From the NCBI RefSeq assembly GCF_000308595.1, contig NZ_BAGA01000079.1, positions 62,001-126,000 of the forward strand: a stretch of 64,000 nucleotides of DNA, read 5' to 3'. Shown here in pieces: positions 44,483 through 56,168 of the stretch. The notes under the pieces are model-generated. The model was not told the origin of the DNA. It saw only the letters and a list, made by a program, of their open reading frames with translations, and made no database searches. A program made the translations under genes and the position numbers. Each line of letters opens with the position of its first letter. Within the stretch, counting starts at the first letter, position 1. The stretch comes from Nocardia higoensis NBRC 100133. GTDB taxonomy: Bacteria > Actinomycetota > Actinomycetes > Mycobacteriales > Mycobacteriaceae.

Positions 44483-46989
44483 CCGTCACCGTCAGCAGCA
44501 ATGCCAGCGACTTGGCGCCGGCCGACCTGGTCACCGTCACCATCGACGGAGTCGAGGTCAGCGTGCCCGCCGGGACGCTGGTGATCCGCGCGGCCGAACT
44601 GATCGGCATCCAGATCCCCCGCTTCTGCGATCACCCGCTGCTCGAACCTGTCGGCGCCTGCAGGCAATGCCTGGTGGAGGTCGAAGGGCAGCGCAAGCCG
44701 GTGGCCTCCTGCACGCAGACCGTCGCCGACGGCATGATCGTGCGCACCCAGCTCAGCTCCCCGGTCGCCGCACGCGCGCAGCAGGGCGTGATGGAACTGC
44801 TGCTGATCAACCACCCGCTCGACTGCCCGGTGTGCGACAAGGGCGGCGAGTGCCCACTGCAGAACCAGGCGATGTCGACCGGCCGCCCGGAATCCCGCTT
44901 CGAAGGCGTGAAACGCACCTATCCCAAACCGATTCCGCTCTCGAGCGCGGTGCTGCTCGACCGGGAACGCTGCGTGCTGTGCGCCCGCTGCACCCGCTTC
45001 TCCCAGCAGGTGGCCGGTGATCCGTTCATCGAACTGATGGATCGCGGCGCACTCGAGCAGGTGGGCACCGCGCAGGCGCAACCGTTCGAGTCGTACTTCT
45101 CCGGCAACACCGTGCAGATCTGCCCGGTCGGCGCGCTCACCGGGACCAGCTACCGATTCCGCGCCCGGCCCTTCGACCTGGTGTCCTCGCCGAGCGTGTG
45201 CGAGCACTGCGCCTCCGGTTGCGCGCAACGCACCGATCACCGGCGCGGAAAGGTGCTGCGCCGCCTGGCCGGTGACGATCCCGCCGTCAACGAGGAATGG
45301 AACTGCGACAAGGGCCGCTGGGCGTTCACCTACGCGGATCTGCGCGATCGGATCACCGCCCCACTGCTGCGCGGCGACGACGGTGAACTGCGCCAGGTGT
45401 CGTGGTCGGAGGCCATCGCGGCGGCCGCCCGCGGCCTGCGCGCCGCCCGCGGCAATGCCGGTGTCCTGGTGGGCGGACGGGTCACCGAGGAAGACGCCTA
45501 CGCCTACGCCAAATTCGCCCGCACCGTCCTGGCCACCAACGACATCGACTTCCGGGCCAGGCCGCACTCGGCGGAAGAGGCCGACTTCCTGGCCGCCCGC
45601 ATCGCCGGACAGGGCATCACCGTCGATTACGGCGGCCTCGAACGCGCGCCGATCGTGCTGCTGGCGGGTTTCGAGCCGGAAGAGGAATCCCCCATCGTCT
45701 ATCTGCGGCTGCGCAAGGCCGCGCGTCGCCGCGGACGTGCGGTGATCTCGCTGGCGCCGTACGCCTCACGCGGCCTGGAGCGGATGTCGGGCACGCTGGT
45801 GCCGACCGCGCCCGGCGCGGAACCGCACCTGCTCGACGCCATGCACCATGCCGACGCCCTGCTCGATCTGCCGATCGATGGCGTCGACGCCGAGACTCTG
45901 CGCACCGCCGGACGGCTGCTGCGCGAACCGGGCGCGGTGATCATGGTCGGCGAGCGGCTGGCGACGGTGCCCGGTGCGTTGTCGGCGGCGGTGCGCCTGT
46001 CCGAGGAGACCGGGGCCGCGCTGGCGTGGGTGCCGCGGCGGGCGGGCGAGCGCGGCGCGGTCGAAGCGGGCGCGATGCCGGGTCTGCTGCCCGGCGGTCG
46101 CCCGTCCTGTGACGCGCGGGCCCGTGAACAGGTAGGCGCGCTGTGGCGGTGCGACGACCTGCCCACCGCGACCGGACGCGACACCGCGGGCATCCTCGAC
46201 GCCGCATCGGAGCTCGGTGCGCTCCTCGTCGGCGGTGTCGAACCCGCCGACCTGCCCGATCCGGCGGCGGCGCGGGCCGCGCTCGAGCGGGCCCCGTTCG
46301 TGGTGAGCCTGGAATTGCGCCACAGCGAGGTCACCGATCGTGCCGATGTGGTGTTCCCGGTGGCTTCGGTGACCGCGAAGGCGGGCACCTTCCGCACCTG
46401 GGAGGGGCGGGCGCGCTCGTTCGACACCGTGCTCGGCGATTCGACGGTCCTGCGCACCGCCGCACCGCTGTCGGATCTGCGGGTACTGCACGCGCTGGCC
46501 GCCGCCATGGGTTCGGCGTTGGCCCTGCCCGATCCGGCGGCGGCGCGTGCCGAACTCGCCACACTCGGCATATGGGACGGTCCGCCCCTCGCGCCCCCGG
46601 CGCATCGTGCGCACCCGCCGACGCGTCCCGGCCCCGGCACGGCGGTGCTGGCGAGCTGGCGGATGCTGCTGGACAGCGGGCGGATGCAGGACGGCGAGGA
46701 GAACCTGGCGGGCCTGGCCCGCACGCCGGTGCTGCGGTTGTCGGCCGCGACGGCCGCCGAGATCGGCGCGGGCAGCGGCGACCAGGTGGAGGCGGCGAGC
46801 GAGCGCGGGGCGATCGTGCTGCCGCTGCAGATCACCGACATGCCCGATCGGGTGGTGTGGGTGCCGATGAACTCCCCCGGTTCGGCGTTGCACGAACAGC
46901 TCGCCGTCGCGACGGGCAGCGTGCTGCGGCTGCGCCGGGCCGAGAACGCGTCGGCCGCGACGAGCGCGCGGGAGGACGACCATGCCTGA
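44479..46989 (+). CDS. nuoG: NADH-quinone oxidoreductase subunit G (NuoG)
   Basis: 75-kDa iron-sulfur subunit, 836 aa. The N-terminal ferredoxin domain binds N1b through [15 protein letters not shown] and a later Cys. N5 is bound by the His-Cys motif [14 protein letters not shown], and N4 by [11 protein letters not shown] with a later Cys in QICPVG. The molybdopterin-like C-terminal domain has the [10 protein letters not shown] segment, which would be the ligand set of the extra N7 cluster. The tail is more divergent, ending in ARED. Overlaps nuoH by 8 bases. Confidence 0.95.
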   Translation: MTVTVSSNASDLAPADLVTVTIDGVEVSVPAGTLVIRAAELIGIQIPRFCDHPLLEPVGACRQCLVEVEGQRKPVASCTQTVADGMIVRTQLSSPVAARAQQGVMELLLINHPLDCPVCDKGGECPLQNQAMSTGRPESRFEGVKRTYPKPIPLSSAVLLDRERCVLCARCTRFSQQVAGDPFIELMDRGALEQVGTAQAQPFESYFSGNTVQICPVGALTGTSYRFRARPFDLVSSPSVCEHCASGCAQRTDHRRGKVLRRLAGDDPAVNEEWNCDKGRWAFTYADLRDRITAPLLRGDDGELRQVSWSEAIAAAARGLRAARGNAGVLVGGRVTEEDAYAYAKFARTVLATNDIDFRARPHSAEEADFLAARIAGQGITVDYGGLERAPIVLLAGFEPEEESPIVYLRLRKAARRRGRAVISLAPYASRGLERMSGTLVPTAPGAEPHLLDAMHHADALLDLPIDGVDAETLRTAGRLLREPGAVIMVGERLATVPGALSAAVRLSEETGAALAWVPRRAGERGAVEAGAMPGLLPGGRPSCDARAREQVGALWRCDDLPTATGRDTAGILDAASELGALLVGGVEPADLPDPAAARAALERAPFVVSLELRHSEVTDRADVVFPVASVTAKAGTFRTWEGRARSFDTVLGDSTVLRTAAPLSDLRVLHALAAAMGSALALPDPAAARAELATLGIWDGPPLAPPAHRAHPPTRPGPGTAVLASWRMLLDSGRMQDGEENLAGLARTPVLRLSAATAAEIGAGSGDQVEAASERGAIVLPLQITDMPDRVVWVPMNSPGSALHEQLAVATGSVLRLRRAENASAATSAREDDHA

Positions 46990-48808
46990 TCTCTCACTGT
47001 TCGGTCACGACCCGTTCTGGCTGGTGCTGGCCAAAGCGGTGTTCGTGTTCGTGTTCGTCATCGTCATCCCGCTGGTCGCGGTGCTCGCCGAACGTAAAGT
47101 CGTCGCGCGTATGCAGATGCGGATCGGCCCGAACCGGGTCGGCCCGTTCGGTTCCCTGCAGTCGGTCGCCGACGGCGTGAAGATGGCGTTCAAGGAAGAC
47201 CTGATCCCGGCCATCGTGGACAAGCCGATCTACCTTCTCGCGCCGATCATCTCGGTGATCACCGCGTTCATGGCGTTCGCGGTGATCCCGCTCGGCGGCG
47301 AGGTGTCCGTCGTGGGCAACGCCACCGCGCTGCAGCTGACCGACATGCCGGTCGGTGTCCTCTACGTCCTGGCCATCACCTCCATCGGCGTCTACGGCAT
47401 CGTGCTGGCCGGCTGGGCGTCGGGTTCCACCTACCCATTGCTGGGCGGTCTGCGCTCGACGGCGCAGGTGATCTCCTACGAGATCGCGATGGCACTGTGC
47501 TTCGCCGCGGTGTTCCTGCACGCGGGCACCATGGCCACCTCCGGGATCGTCGGCGCGCAGCATCCGACCTGGTTCGTGTTCCTGCTGCTGCCCTCGTTCC
47601 TCATCTACTGCGTGTCGATGGTCGGCGAGACCAACCGGGCACCGTTCGACCTGCCCGAAGCCGAGGGCGAACTCGTCGGCGGTTTCCACACCGAGTACTC
47701 CTCGCTGAAGTTCGCGATGTTCATGCTCGCCGAATACGTGAACATGGGCACCGTCTCGGCGCTGGCGACGACTCTGTTCCTCGGCGGGTGGGGCGCCCCG
47801 TGGCCGTTCAACATGATCGACGGCGCGGACGCGGGCTGGTGGGGTCTGCTGTGGTTCACCGTCAAGCTGTGGTCGTTCATGTTCGTGTTCGTCTGGCTGC
47901 GCGGCACCCTGCCCCGCCTGCGCTACGACCAGTTCATGCGGCTGGGCTGGCAGCTGCTCATCCCGGTCTCGCTGCTGTGGGTGATGGTGGTCGCGGGCGC
48001 GCGGCTGCTGCGCTCGGAGGGCTACGAGTGGGCGATCACCGCGCAGGTCGTGCTCGGCGTGGTGATCACATTGGCGATGATCGGCCGATTCCTGCATGCC
48101 GGGAAGCGCTCCGGCGCCGCACCCGCACCCGCGGACGAACCGGCATCGGACAACGCGGTGTTCCTCGGGTTCCCGACGCCGCCGATGCCTGCCGATACGC
48201 ACCGTGTCGATCCGAAGGGTGGGCTGCTCGAGCCGCTCGCCGGGTTCGTGGTCACCGCGGCCACGATGTTCAAGAAGCCGAACACCGAGTTCTATCCCGA
48301 GGAGAAGGTCCCGACGGCGCCGCGCTATCACGGCAGGCACCAATTGAACCGCCATCCCGACGGTCTGGAGAAGTGCATCGGCTGCGAGCTGTGCGCGTGG
48401 GCCTGCCCGGCGGACGCGATCTACGTCGAGGGCGCCGACAACACCGCCGAGGAGCGCTACTCCCCCGGCGAACGCTACGGACGCGTGTACCAGATCAACT
48501 ATCTGCGGTGCATCGGTTGCGGTCTGTGCATCGAAGCGTGCCCGACCCGCGCGCTGACGATGACCAACGACTACGAACTCACCGACGACAACCGCGCCGG
48601 GCTCATCTACGAGAAGGACCGGCTGCTGGCACCGCCGGCCCCGGACATGCAGGCTCCGCCGCACGCGATGGCGCCGGGGGCCACCGAGGCCGACTACTAC
48701 CTCGGCCTGGTGCCCGGCTCCACGGACAACGCCCACGCGGCGAACGGCCATGCGAACGGTTCCGCGGAGAAGCCCGCCGTCGCCGCCGCGGAAGGAGGCG
48801 CGCGATGA
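46982..48808 (+). CDS. nuoHI: NuoH-NuoI fusion (complex I subunits H and I in one frame)
   Basis: A continuous 608-codon frame. Residues 1 to about 380 are Nuo[41 protein letters not shown], FFxxEY replaced by [14 protein letters not shown], and about eight hydrophobic helices. A polar linker (about 380-425, [16 protein letters not shown]) follows. Then comes Nuo[21 protein letters not shown], with the two [4Fe-4S] sets starting at Cys465 ([12 protein letters not shown]) and Cys510 ([12 protein letters not shown]), and a long Ala/Asn tail. In mycobacteria these are separate overlapping genes. No stop or frameshift separates them here; an internal ATG near 48186 could still allow reinitiation of a free NuoI. 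Confidence 0.9.
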   Translation: MPDLSLFGHDPFWLVLAKAVFVFVFVIVIPLVAVLAERKVVARMQMRIGPNRVGPFGSLQSVADGVKMAFKEDLIPAIVDKPIYLLAPIISVITAFMAFAVIPLGGEVSVVGNATALQLTDMPVGVLYVLAITSIGVYGIVLAGWASGSTYPLLGGLRSTAQVISYEIAMALCFAAVFLHAGTMATSGIVGAQHPTWFVFLLLPSFLIYCVSMVGETNRAPFDLPEAEGELVGGFHTEYSSLKFAMFMLAEYVNMGTVSALATTLFLGGWGAPWPFNMIDGADAGWWGLLWFTVKLWSFMFVFVWLRGTLPRLRYDQFMRLGWQLLIPVSLLWVMVVAGARLLRSEGYEWAITAQVVLGVVITLAMIGRFLHAGKRSGAAPAPADEPASDNAVFLGFPTPPMPADTHRVDPKGGLLEPLAGFVVTAATMFKKPNTEFYPEEKVPTAPRYHGRHQLNRHPDGLEKCIGCELCAWACPADAIYVEGADNTAEERYSPGERYGRVYQINYLRCIGCGLCIEACPTRALTMTNDYELTDDNRAGLIYEKDRLLAPPAPDMQAPPHAMAPGATEADYYLGLVPGSTDNAHAANGHANGSAEKPAVAAAEGGAR

Positions 48809-49644
48809 CCACGCTCATGGCCGCCGAAACCCTCACCAGGACATCGACCGGTGAGGCCGTGCAGTTCTGGATCCTCGCGCCGCTGGCCGTGCTCGGCGCG
48901 CTCGGCATGGTGTTCGCCGCCAAGGCCGTGCATTCGGCGATCTGCCTGGCCGCCACCATGATCACGTTGGCGGTCATGTACATCGCCCAGGACGCGCTGT
49001 TCCTGGGCGTGGTGCAGATCGTCGTCTACACCGGCGCGGTGATGATGCTGTTCCTGTTCGTCATGATGCTCGTCGGCGTGGATTCCGCGGAATCGCTGCG
49101 GGAGACGATCCGGGGCCAGCGTCTGGCCGCGGCCGTGGTCGGTGTCGGGTTCGGGTTGTTGCTGATCGCCGGGATCGCGATCGGGATCCGCGAGTCGGGG
49201 GTGGTGTTCCCCGGCGGCGGATTCCCGGGCCGGGATGTGATCGCGGAACTGGCCGAGCTGGTTTTCCTGCGCTACGTGTGGGCGTTCGAGTTGACCGGCG
49301 CGCTGCTGATCACCGCGACCATCGGTGCGATGCTGCTCGCCCATCGCGAGAACTTCGGCCCGCGTCGCACCCAGCGGGAGCTGGCGCGCAGCCGGTTCCG
49401 CGACGGCGTCTCCCGCGCTACCCCGTTGCCGACGCCGGGGGTCTACGCCCGGCACAACGCCGTCGACGTCCCGGCCCGGCTGCCCGACGGTTCCTTCGAG
49501 GAGCTCTCGGTCAGCACGATCCTGCGCCATCGCCGCACCAGGGCACTCACCGAGGCCGCCGTCCTGTCGGTGGACTCGGACGACGGTTCCCGGAGCGAGG
49601 TGGCGCGGCGTCCCGATTCCGCCGATGAGGAAGGCACCCGGTGA
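48805..49644 (+). CDS. nuoJ: NADH-quinone oxidoreductase subunit J (NuoJ)
   Basis: Membrane subunit, 279 aa with five helices. [21 protein letters not shown] is the conserved TM3 (pi-bulge) region, seen as [16 protein letters not shown]. The C-terminal 110 residues beyond the membrane part are a soluble, Arg-rich extension, longer than in E. coli but usual in actinobacteria. ATG 48805 overlaps the previous stop; AAGGAGG is at 48792-48798. Confidence 0.94.
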   Translation: MTTLMAAETLTRTSTGEAVQFWILAPLAVLGALGMVFAAKAVHSAICLAATMITLAVMYIAQDALFLGVVQIVVYTGAVMMLFLFVMMLVGVDSAESLRETIRGQRLAAAVVGVGFGLLLIAGIAIGIRESGVVFPGGGFPGRDVIAELAELVFLRYVWAFELTGALLITATIGAMLLAHRENFGPRRTQRELARSRFRDGVSRATPLPTPGVYARHNAVDVPARLPDGSFEELSVSTILRHRRTRALTEAAVLSVDSDDGSRSEVARRPDSADEEGTR

Positions 49645-49940
49645 ATCCAGAGAACTACCTGTTCCTGTCCGCCCTGTTGTTCACCATCGGCGCGTCCGGA
49701 GTCCTGTTGCGGCGCAACGCGATCGTGGTGTTCATGTGCGTGGAACTGATGCTCAACGCGGTGAACCTGGCGTTCGTCACCTTCGCCCGGCTGCACACGA
49801 ATCTCGACGGTCAGGTGATCGCCTTCTTCACCATGGTGGTCGCCGCCGCCGAGGTGGTCATCGGCCTGGCCATCATCATGGCCATCTTCCGTGCCCGCCG
49901 CTCGACCTCGGTCGACGACGCCAGTCTGCTGCGGTTCTGA
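49641..49940 (+). CDS. nuoK: NADH-quinone oxidoreductase subunit K (NuoK)
   Basis: A 99-aa membrane subunit with three helices. The conserved Glu residues of the proton path lie in [14 protein letters not shown] and [15 protein letters not shown] 49641 overlaps the nuoJ stop by 4 bases (GTGA). Matches Mrp/NuoK length exactly. Confidence 0.95.
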   Translation: MNPENYLFLSALLFTIGASGVLLRRNAIVVFMCVELMLNAVNLAFVTFARLHTNLDGQVIAFFTMVVAAAEVVIGLAIIMAIFRARRSTSVDDASLLRF

Positions 49941-49941
49941 C

Positions 49942-51840
49942 ATGGACGGCTCCGACATGGCTACCGCGCCCTTGTATCTGCTGCCCGCGCTGCCGTTGGC
50001 AGGCGCCGCCGTGCTGCTGTTGCTCGGCCGGCGCGCCGACCGCTGGGGGCATCTGCTCGCCACCCTGACCGCACTCGCCTCGTTCGCCGTGGCCGTGCTG
50101 GCCTTCGCCGACATGCTCGGCCGCGCCGATGGCGCCCGCGCGATCGGCGCGGAGCTGTTCACCTGGGTGCCGGTCGCGAGCCTGCAGGTGGAATTCGCCC
50201 TGCGCCTGGATCAGTTGTCGATGTGCTTCGCGCTGCTGATCACCGGTGTCGGGTCGCTCATCCACGCGTATTCGATCGGCTACATGCGCGATGATCCGGG
50301 CCGCAGGCGCTTCTTCGCCTACCTGAATCTTTTCTTGGCCGCGATGCTGATCCTGGTGCTGGCGAACAACTATCTGGTCCTGTATCTGGGCTGGGAGGGC
50401 GTCGGCCTGGCCTCCTACCTGCTGATCGGGTTCTGGTTCCACAAGCCGTCGGCGGCCACGGCGGCGAAGAAGGCGTTCGTGGTGAACCGGGTCGGCGACA
50501 CGGGGCTGGCGCTGGCGATGATGGTCATGTTCGCCACCTTCGGCTCGGTCGATTTCGACGGGGTGTTCGCCGCCGCGCCCGGCGCGAGCGAGGCGACGCT
50601 GACCGCGATCGGATTGCTGTTGCTGCTGGCGGCGTGCGGCAAGTCCGCGCAGGTGCCGTTGCAGTCCTGGCTCGGGGACGCGATGGAGGGCCCGACCCCG
50701 GTGTCGGCGCTCATCCACGCCGCCACCATGGTCACCGCGGGCGTCTACCTGATCGCCCGCTCCAACGCCATCTTCGACCTGGCGCCGGGCGCCCAGTTGG
50801 CGGTGGTGCTCGTCGGCGCCGTGACCTTGATGTTCGGCGCGATCATCGGTTGCGCCAAGGACGACATCAAGAAGGCGCTGGCCGCCTCGACGATGAGCCA
50901 GATCGGGTACATGGTGCTCGCCGCGGGCCTCGGCCCGGCCGGTTACGCCTTCGCGATCATGCATCTGCTCACCCACGGCTTCTTCAAGGCCGGGCTGTTC
51001 CTCGGCGCGGGCTCGGTCATGCACGCGATGAACGACGAAACCGACATGCGCCGCTACGGCGGGCTGCGCACCCTGCTACCGATCACCTACCTCACTTTCG
51101 GTCTCGGCTATCTCGCCATCATCGGTGTGCCGCCGTTCGCCGGGTTCTTCTCCAAGGACAAGATCATCGAGGTCGCCTTCGGTTCCGGCGGCGCCGGTGG
51201 CTACGCCTTGGGGACGGTGGCGCTGCTGGGCGCGGGCCTGACCGCCTTCTACATGACCCGCGTCATGCTGATGACCTTCTTCGGCGAACGACGCTGGGCG
51301 CCGGACACCCACCCGCACGAATCACCGGTGTCGATGACCGGCCCGATGATTCTGCTGGCGATCGGTTCGGTCGCCTCGGGCGGACTGCTGGTGCTGGGCG
51401 ATTCGCTGCAGAACTGGCTCGAACCCGTGGTCGGGGCCTCGCACGCCGAGCACGCGCTGCCCGCGAGTGTGGTGACCGGGCTGGCGCTGGCCGTCGTGGC
51501 GATCGGTGCGGGCGTGGCCTACCTGCGCTACGGTCGCGCCGAAATCCCCCGCACCGCACCGGAAGCGAGTTTCGCGACCGTGGCCGCACGCAACGATCTC
51601 TACGGTGACGCGGCCAACGAGGCGTTGCTGATGCGGCCGGGTCTGCATCTGACCCGGTCGCTGGTGTTCGTCGACACTCGCGGTATCGACGGGCTGGTCA
51701 ACGGCATCGCCGCGTTCATCGGCGGATTGTCGGCGCGGGCGCGACGCGTCCAGACCGGGTTCGTGCGGTCCTATGCCCTGTCCATGTTCACCGGCGCGGC
51801 CCTGGTGGCCGCCGCCCTGGTGGCGGTGCGCATCCTGTGA
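49942..51840 (+). CDS. nuoL: NADH-quinone oxidoreductase subunit L (NuoL)
   Basis: Antiporter-like proton-pumping subunit, 632 aa with about 14-16 helices. The key residues are the Glu in [15 protein letters not shown], the Lys in [13 protein letters not shown] and the Lys/His in [15 protein letters not shown]. The C-terminal amphipathic helix (HL) is represented by [20 protein letters not shown] 49942 follows the nuoK stop by one base; a second ATG at 49957 is an alternative. Confidence 0.95.
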   Translation: MDGSDMATAPLYLLPALPLAGAAVLLLLGRRADRWGHLLATLTALASFAVAVLAFADMLGRADGARAIGAELFTWVPVASLQVEFALRLDQLSMCFALLITGVGSLIHAYSIGYMRDDPGRRRFFAYLNLFLAAMLILVLANNYLVLYLGWEGVGLASYLLIGFWFHKPSAATAAKKAFVVNRVGDTGLALAMMVMFATFGSVDFDGVFAAAPGASEATLTAIGLLLLLAACGKSAQVPLQSWLGDAMEGPTPVSALIHAATMVTAGVYLIARSNAIFDLAPGAQLAVVLVGAVTLMFGAIIGCAKDDIKKALAASTMSQIGYMVLAAGLGPAGYAFAIMHLLTHGFFKAGLFLGAGSVMHAMNDETDMRRYGGLRTLLPITYLTFGLGYLAIIGVPPFAGFFSKDKIIEVAFGSGGAGGYALGTVALLGAGLTAFYMTRVMLMTFFGERRWAPDTHPHESPVSMTGPMILLAIGSVASGGLLVLGDSLQNWLEPVVGASHAEHALPASVVTGLALAVVAIGAGVAYLRYGRAEIPRTAPEASFATVAARNDLYGDAANEALLMRPGLHLTRSLVFVDTRGIDGLVNGIAAFIGGLSARARRVQTGFVRSYALSMFTGAALVAAALVAVRIL

Positions 51841-53492
51841 GCGAGGCGGTCATGAGCGAAGCGGTCACGAGCGGTTTCCCCTGGTTGAGCGTCCTGTGGC
51901 TGCTGCCGGTGGCCGGTGCGCTGGTGGTGCTGGTGCTCCCGGCGGCGCGGCGGACGCTGGCCCGCGCGTTGGCGCTGGCGACGTCGGTCGGCGTGCTGGC
52001 GGTCGCGGTCGGGCTGGCGGTGGCCTTCGAACCCGGCGGCGCGCACTACCAGTTCGTCGAATCCCAGGAGTGGATCCCGGCTTTCGGTGCCGGGTACACC
52101 CTCGGCCTGGACGGCATCGCGCTGGTGCTGGTACTGCTGACCACCGCGCTGGTGCCGCTGCTGATCCTGGCCGGCTGGCACGACGATCGGGAGGCGGGCG
52201 GTGGGCGCCGCGCCGCGCACGTCTACGTCGCGCTGACCCTGCTGGTCGAGGCGATGGTGCTGATGTCCTTCCTGGCCCTGGACATCCTGCTGTTCTACGT
52301 GTTCTTCGAGGCCATGCTCATCCCGATGTACTTCCTCATCGGCGGTTTCGGCCCGCGCACCGGCGAGGCCGCGGTCCGGGCGGCCCGCTCGCGCGCGGCG
52401 GTGAAGTTCCTGCTCTACAACCTGCTGGGCGGGCTGGTCATGCTGGCCGCGGTGATCGGGCTGTACGTACTCACCGTCCGCGACGGGCTCGGCGCCGCCG
52501 GCGGCGGCACCTTCGATCTGCGTGTGGTGGTCGATGCCGCCAATTCCGGTGGACTGGGTGCGGATCCGGCGGTGCTCAACGCGCTGTTCCTCGGCTTCAT
52601 GTTCGCGTTCGCGGTGAAGGCTCCGCTGTGGCCGTTGCACACCTGGCTGCCGGACGCGGCCGTGGCGGCGACCCCGTCCAGTGCGGTGCTGATGATGGCG
52701 GTGGTCGACAAGGTCGGCACGTTCGGCATGCTGCGGTTCTGCTTGACGCTGTTCCCGGAGGCGTCGGGAACCTATGCGCCGCTGGTGATCACGCTCGCGG
52801 TGATCGGCATACTCTACGGCGCGCTGCTGGCCATCGGGCAGACCGACGTGATGCGCCTGATCGCTTACACCTCGATCTCGCACTTCGGGTTCATCATCCT
52901 CGGGATCTTCGCCATGACCAGCCAGTCCCAATCCGGGGCGACGCTGTACATGGTCAATCACGGCATCTCCACCGCCGCGTTGTTCCTGGTCGCGGGTTTC
53001 CTGGTGTCGCGGCGCGGCAGCCGGATGATCGCCGACTACGGCGGGGTGCAGAAGGTGGCCCCGGTGCTGGCGGGCACGTTCTTCGTCGCGGGTCTGGCGA
53101 CCCTGTCGCTGCCGGGTCTGGCGCCGTTCGTCAGCGAATTCCTCGTATTGATCGGCACTTTCAGCCGCTACCAGGTGGCCGCTGTCTTCGCGACCGGTGC
53201 GCTGGTGCTGGCGGCGATCTACGTGCTGTGGATGTATCAGCGGATGATGACCGGCCCGGTGAAGGAGGGCAACGAGAAGCTGCCCGATCTGGTGCCGCGC
53301 GAACTGCTCGTCATCGCTCCCTTGATCGCTGCGCTGCTGTTCCTCGGCCTGTATCCGCGGGCGGTGCTCGACTATGTCGATCCCGCGGTCGGTCGGACGT
53401 TGACGACCATCGGGCGCAATGATCCCGCGCCGACGGTGCCCGCGCCGGTCGCTGGTGCGCCGAAGCTCGAGGAAGAAGGTGGACACCGGTGA
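51837..53492 (+). CDS. nuoM: NADH-quinone oxidoreductase subunit M (NuoM)
   Basis: Antiporter-like subunit, 551 aa. [17 protein letters not shown] carries the conserved Glu, [16 protein letters not shown] the Lys, and [15 protein letters not shown] the His. The N-terminus repeats itself ([12 protein letters not shown]): an 18-base unit is duplicated around the GTG 51837 and ATG 51852, so translation could begin at either. Overlaps nuoL and nuoN by 4 bases. Confidence 0.95.
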   Translation: MSEAVMSEAVTSGFPWLSVLWLLPVAGALVVLVLPAARRTLARALALATSVGVLAVAVGLAVAFEPGGAHYQFVESQEWIPAFGAGYTLGLDGIALVLVLLTTALVPLLILAGWHDDREAGGGRRAAHVYVALTLLVEAMVLMSFLALDILLFYVFFEAMLIPMYFLIGGFGPRTGEAAVRAARSRAAVKFLLYNLLGGLVMLAAVIGLYVLTVRDGLGAAGGGTFDLRVVVDAANSGGLGADPAVLNALFLGFMFAFAVKAPLWPLHTWLPDAAVAATPSSAVLMMAVVDKVGTFGMLRFCLTLFPEASGTYAPLVITLAVIGILYGALLAIGQTDVMRLIAYTSISHFGFIILGIFAMTSQSQSGATLYMVNHGISTAALFLVAGFLVSRRGSRMIADYGGVQKVAPVLAGTFFVAGLATLSLPGLAPFVSEFLVLIGTFSRYQVAAVFATGALVLAAIYVLWMYQRMMTGPVKEGNEKLPDLVPRELLVIAPLIAALLFLGLYPRAVLDYVDPAVGRTLTTIGRNDPAPTVPAPVAGAPKLEEEGGHR

Positions 53493-55120
53493 CCGTTTCC
53501 GCGACGCACACGCTGGCCGCGGCGCTGCCCGCCCCGAGTATCGAATACGGTGCGCTGTCACCGATGTTGATCGTCTTCGGCGTCGGCGTGGTCGGCGTGC
53601 TGGTCGAGGCGTTCGTGCCGCGACCGTGGCGCTATGGCACCCAGCTCGTCCTCGCGGTCACCGGTCTGGTGGCAGCCTTCGGCGCGGTGGTCGCGCTGGC
53701 AGGCACGGAGCAGACGGCGGTGGCCGGGGCCGTCGCCGTCGACGGAGTGACCCTGTTCCTGCAGGGCACGCTGCTGGTGGTGTCGCTGATCGCGGTGTTG
53801 CTGATGGGCGAGCGGCGCGCCGAGGGCGTGCGGGCCCGATCGGGGCCGGGCACCTGGAGCCGGGCGGCGGCGACGGCTACCGCGACAGCGGAGCGTGGTC
53901 TGGACGCGTTCGCCCCGCAGGCGGCGGCGGTACCGGGCAGTGCGGACGAGCAGGCCGCCGCGCGGGCGGGTGCGCTGGCGACGGAGGTGTTCCCGTTGTC
54001 GATGCTGGCCGTCGGCGGGATGCTGCTGTTCCCGGCCGCCAACGACCTGCTGACGATGTTCGTCGCGCTGGAGGTGCTCTCGATGCCGCTGTATGTGTTG
54101 TGCGGTCTCGCCCGGCGCAAGCGCCTGCTCTCCCAGGAGGCCTCGCTCAAGTACTTCCTGCTGGGGGCGTTCTCGTCGGCGTTCTTCCTCTACGGCGTGG
54201 CCCTGTTGTACGGGCAGGCGGGCACGGTGCGGTTGAGCGGTATCGCCGAGGCGATCGCCGCGCAGTCCGGTGATCCGCTGCTGGGACTGCTCGGGCTGGC
54301 GATGCTCTCGGTCGGGTTGTTGTTCAAGATCGGCGCGGTGCCGTTCCAGGCGTGGGTGCCGGATGTGTATCAGGGTGCGCCGACGCCGGTGACGGCGTTC
54401 ATGGCGGCGGCCACCAAGATCGCGGCGGTGGGTGCGCTGGCGCGGGTGCTCTATGTCGGCGCGCCGGGGCTGGTGGACGATTGGCGTCCGGTGGTGGCGG
54501 CGATCGCGATCGCGACGATGGTGGTCGGCGCGGTGCTGGCGGTGACGCAGACCGATGTGAAGCGGATGCTGGCCTATTCCTCGGTCACCCATGCGGGTTT
54601 CCTGCTGACCGGTCTGTTGTCGGCCGATGCGGCCGGGATCGCGGCGACGCTGTTCTATCTGGCCGTCTACGGTCTGAGCACGGTGGGCGCGTTCGCGGTG
54701 GTCACCCTGGTGCGCGACGACACCGATGAGGAAGCCACCGGTCTGGCCCGTTGGTCCGGACTCGGCCGCCGGTCCCCCTGGACGGCAACGGTTTTCGCGC
54801 TGCTGCTGCTCTCCTTCGCCGGTCTCCCGCTCACCAGCGGTTTCATCGCCAAGTTCGCGGTGTTCAATGCGGCGGCCTCGGGTTACGGCGCCTCGGTGGT
54901 CGTGGTCGGCGTGCTGACCAGTGCGGTCGCGGCGTTCTTCTACGTCCGCGTGATCGTGATGATGTTCTTCACCGACCCGCCGGCTGATGCCCCCGATGTC
55001 CGTTCTCCCGCACTGACCTGGGCGCTGATCCTGCTGACCGGGATCGGCACGCTGGTGTTCGGTGTGTTCCCGCAGCCGTTGCTGGATCTGGCCGAGCAGG
55101 CCGCGACTTTCGTCAGCTGA
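53489..55120 (+). CDS. nuoN: NADH-quinone oxidoreductase subunit N (NuoN)
   Basis: Antiporter-like subunit, 543 aa, last of the operon. FVALEVLSMPLYVLCGLAR holds the Glu, LKYFLLGAFSSAFFLYG the Lys, and VPFQAWVPDVYQGAPTPVTAFMA the second Lys-site region. About 55 residues of polar sequence after TM3 (EGVRARSGPGTWSR and an Ala-rich stretch) form an insertion typical of actinobacterial NuoN. GTG start within the nuoM stop. Confidence 0.95.
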   Translation: MTVSATHTLAAALPAPSIEYGALSPMLIVFGVGVVGVLVEAFVPRPWRYGTQLVLAVTGLVAAFGAVVALAGTEQTAVAGAVAVDGVTLFLQGTLLVVSLIAVLLMGERRAEGVRARSGPGTWSRAAATATATAERGLDAFAPQAAAVPGSADEQAAARAGALATEVFPLSMLAVGGMLLFPAANDLLTMFVALEVLSMPLYVLCGLARRKRLLSQEASLKYFLLGAFSSAFFLYGVALLYGQAGTVRLSGIAEAIAAQSGDPLLGLLGLAMLSVGLLFKIGAVPFQAWVPDVYQGAPTPVTAFMAAATKIAAVGALARVLYVGAPGLVDDWRPVVAAIAIATMVVGAVLAVTQTDVKRMLAYSSVTHAGFLLTGLLSADAAGIAATLFYLAVYGLSTVGAFAVVTLVRDDTDEEATGLARWSGLGRRSPWTATVFALLLLSFAGLPLTSGFIAKFAVFNAAASGYGASVVVVGVLTSAVAAFFYVRVIVMMFFTDPPADAPDVRSPALTWALILLTGIGTLVFGVFPQPLLDLAEQAATFVS

Positions 55121-55208
55121 TCGCCGGATCCTGTTCGGGCGCGAGGTCTTCGAGGTAGCGCGCGACCGGCCACTGTGGTTCCTCCTGAGCAGTTCGATCG
55201 ACGATTCG

Positions 55209-56096
55209 TCAGTGCAGGGCGGCGAGGGTCGCGCGGATGGCGGGGCTGGCGTCGGCGCTGCGCCGCCAGGCCGCGTGGACTTCACGGGTCGGAGTCCGCT
55301 CCAGCGGGCGGGCGATGAGGTCGTCGCCGAGGGGTGGGCGGGCCAGGCGGGGGATGAGGGCGAGGACGCCGTCGGCGGCGACGAGGGCGAGTTGGGTGGC
55401 GAAGTCGTCGATGAGGTGGCGGACGTCGGGGTCGGCGGGGATATCGGCGAACAGGCGGCGGAACCATTGGTGGCAGACCGTGCCGGGCGGGCTGGTGACC
55501 CAGGCGTGGCCGGCGAGGTCGTCGCCGGTGAGGGGCCGGTCGTGGGCGGCGAGCGGGTGGGTGCGGTGCATGACGACGTCGCCGATGTCGGTGTGGATGT
55601 GGCGGCTGGCCAGTGTGGGCGGCAGCGGTGCGGGCAGGCCGTCGGCGTCGTGGACGAGGGCGAGGTCGGCTGTGCCCGCGGCGACGCTGTGCAGCGCCTG
55701 GCCGGGGTCCTGTTCGGTGATGTGCAGGCGCAACTCGGGGCAGGTCGCGGCCAGACGGGTGAGGGTGGGGGCGAGCAGGCCGCGGGCCGCGGTGGAGAAC
55801 GCGGCGACGCGCAGCGTGCCGCGAGGTGCGCCGTCGGCGACCGATCGGGCGGCTTCGGCGCAGCGTTCGAGTGCCTGGAACACCTCGGGCGCCGAGTCGA
55901 CGAGAGCCGTCCCCGCCGCGGTGAGCACGACGCCGCGCCCGGCCGGGGCGAGTACGGGCACCCCTATCTGCTGTTCGAGCCGTTTGATCTGCTGGGAGAC
56001 GGCCGAGGCGGTGAAGCCCAGTTCGTCGGCCGCGCGCGCGAGTGTTCCGAGTGCGGCCACCGAGCGGAGTGCGCGCAGGGCGCCGACATCGATCAT
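55209..56096 (-). CDS. LysR-family transcriptional regulator
   Basis: A 295-aa LTTR. The N-terminal winged HTH is ALRALRSVAALGTLARAADEL then TASAVSQQIKRLEQQIGVPVL, the classical recognition helix. Residues about 90-295 form the periplasmic-binding-like effector domain, with LRVAAFSTAARGLLAP as its first strand. It is divergent from the dapA-like gene with 72 bases between starts, the normal arrangement for LTTR control of that neighbour. The inducer is unknown. Confidence 0.88.
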   Translation of the reverse strand: MIDVGALRALRSVAALGTLARAADELGFTASAVSQQIKRLEQQIGVPVLAPAGRGVVLTAAGTALVDSAPEVFQALERCAEAARSVADGAPRGTLRVAAFSTAARGLLAPTLTRLAATCPELRLHITEQDPGQALHSVAAGTADLALVHDADGLPAPLPPTLASRHIHTDIGDVVMHRTHPLAAHDRPLTGDDLAGHAWVTSPPGTVCHQWFRRLFADIPADPDVRHLIDDFATQLALVAADGVLALIPRLARPPLGDDLIARPLERTPTREVHAAWRRSADASPAIRATLAALH

Positions 56097-56168
56097 GAAG
56101 TAACGCTAATCGATATCGTCCAGAAAGCATCGCTGGACCCCAGGTGTCGGGCGGGACAGGATCGATTC

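Noticed and set aside
46994-48751. A long minus-strand frame opposite nuoH-nuoI
   Set aside because: It has His/Arg/Gln-rich composition and no family similarity; the nuo reading is unambiguous.
46982-48808. Reading nuoH-nuoI as two genes split by a sequencing frameshift
   Set aside because: A frameshift would break the frame. Here the frame stays open through the linker with no stop, so the data show a fusion; only resequencing could add a missing stop.
56097-56168. CGATATCG palindrome between the LysR gene and dapA as the LysR site
   Set aside because: It is short and lacks the T-N11-A spacing I would require. A LysR site probably exists in this gap but I cannot pin it.
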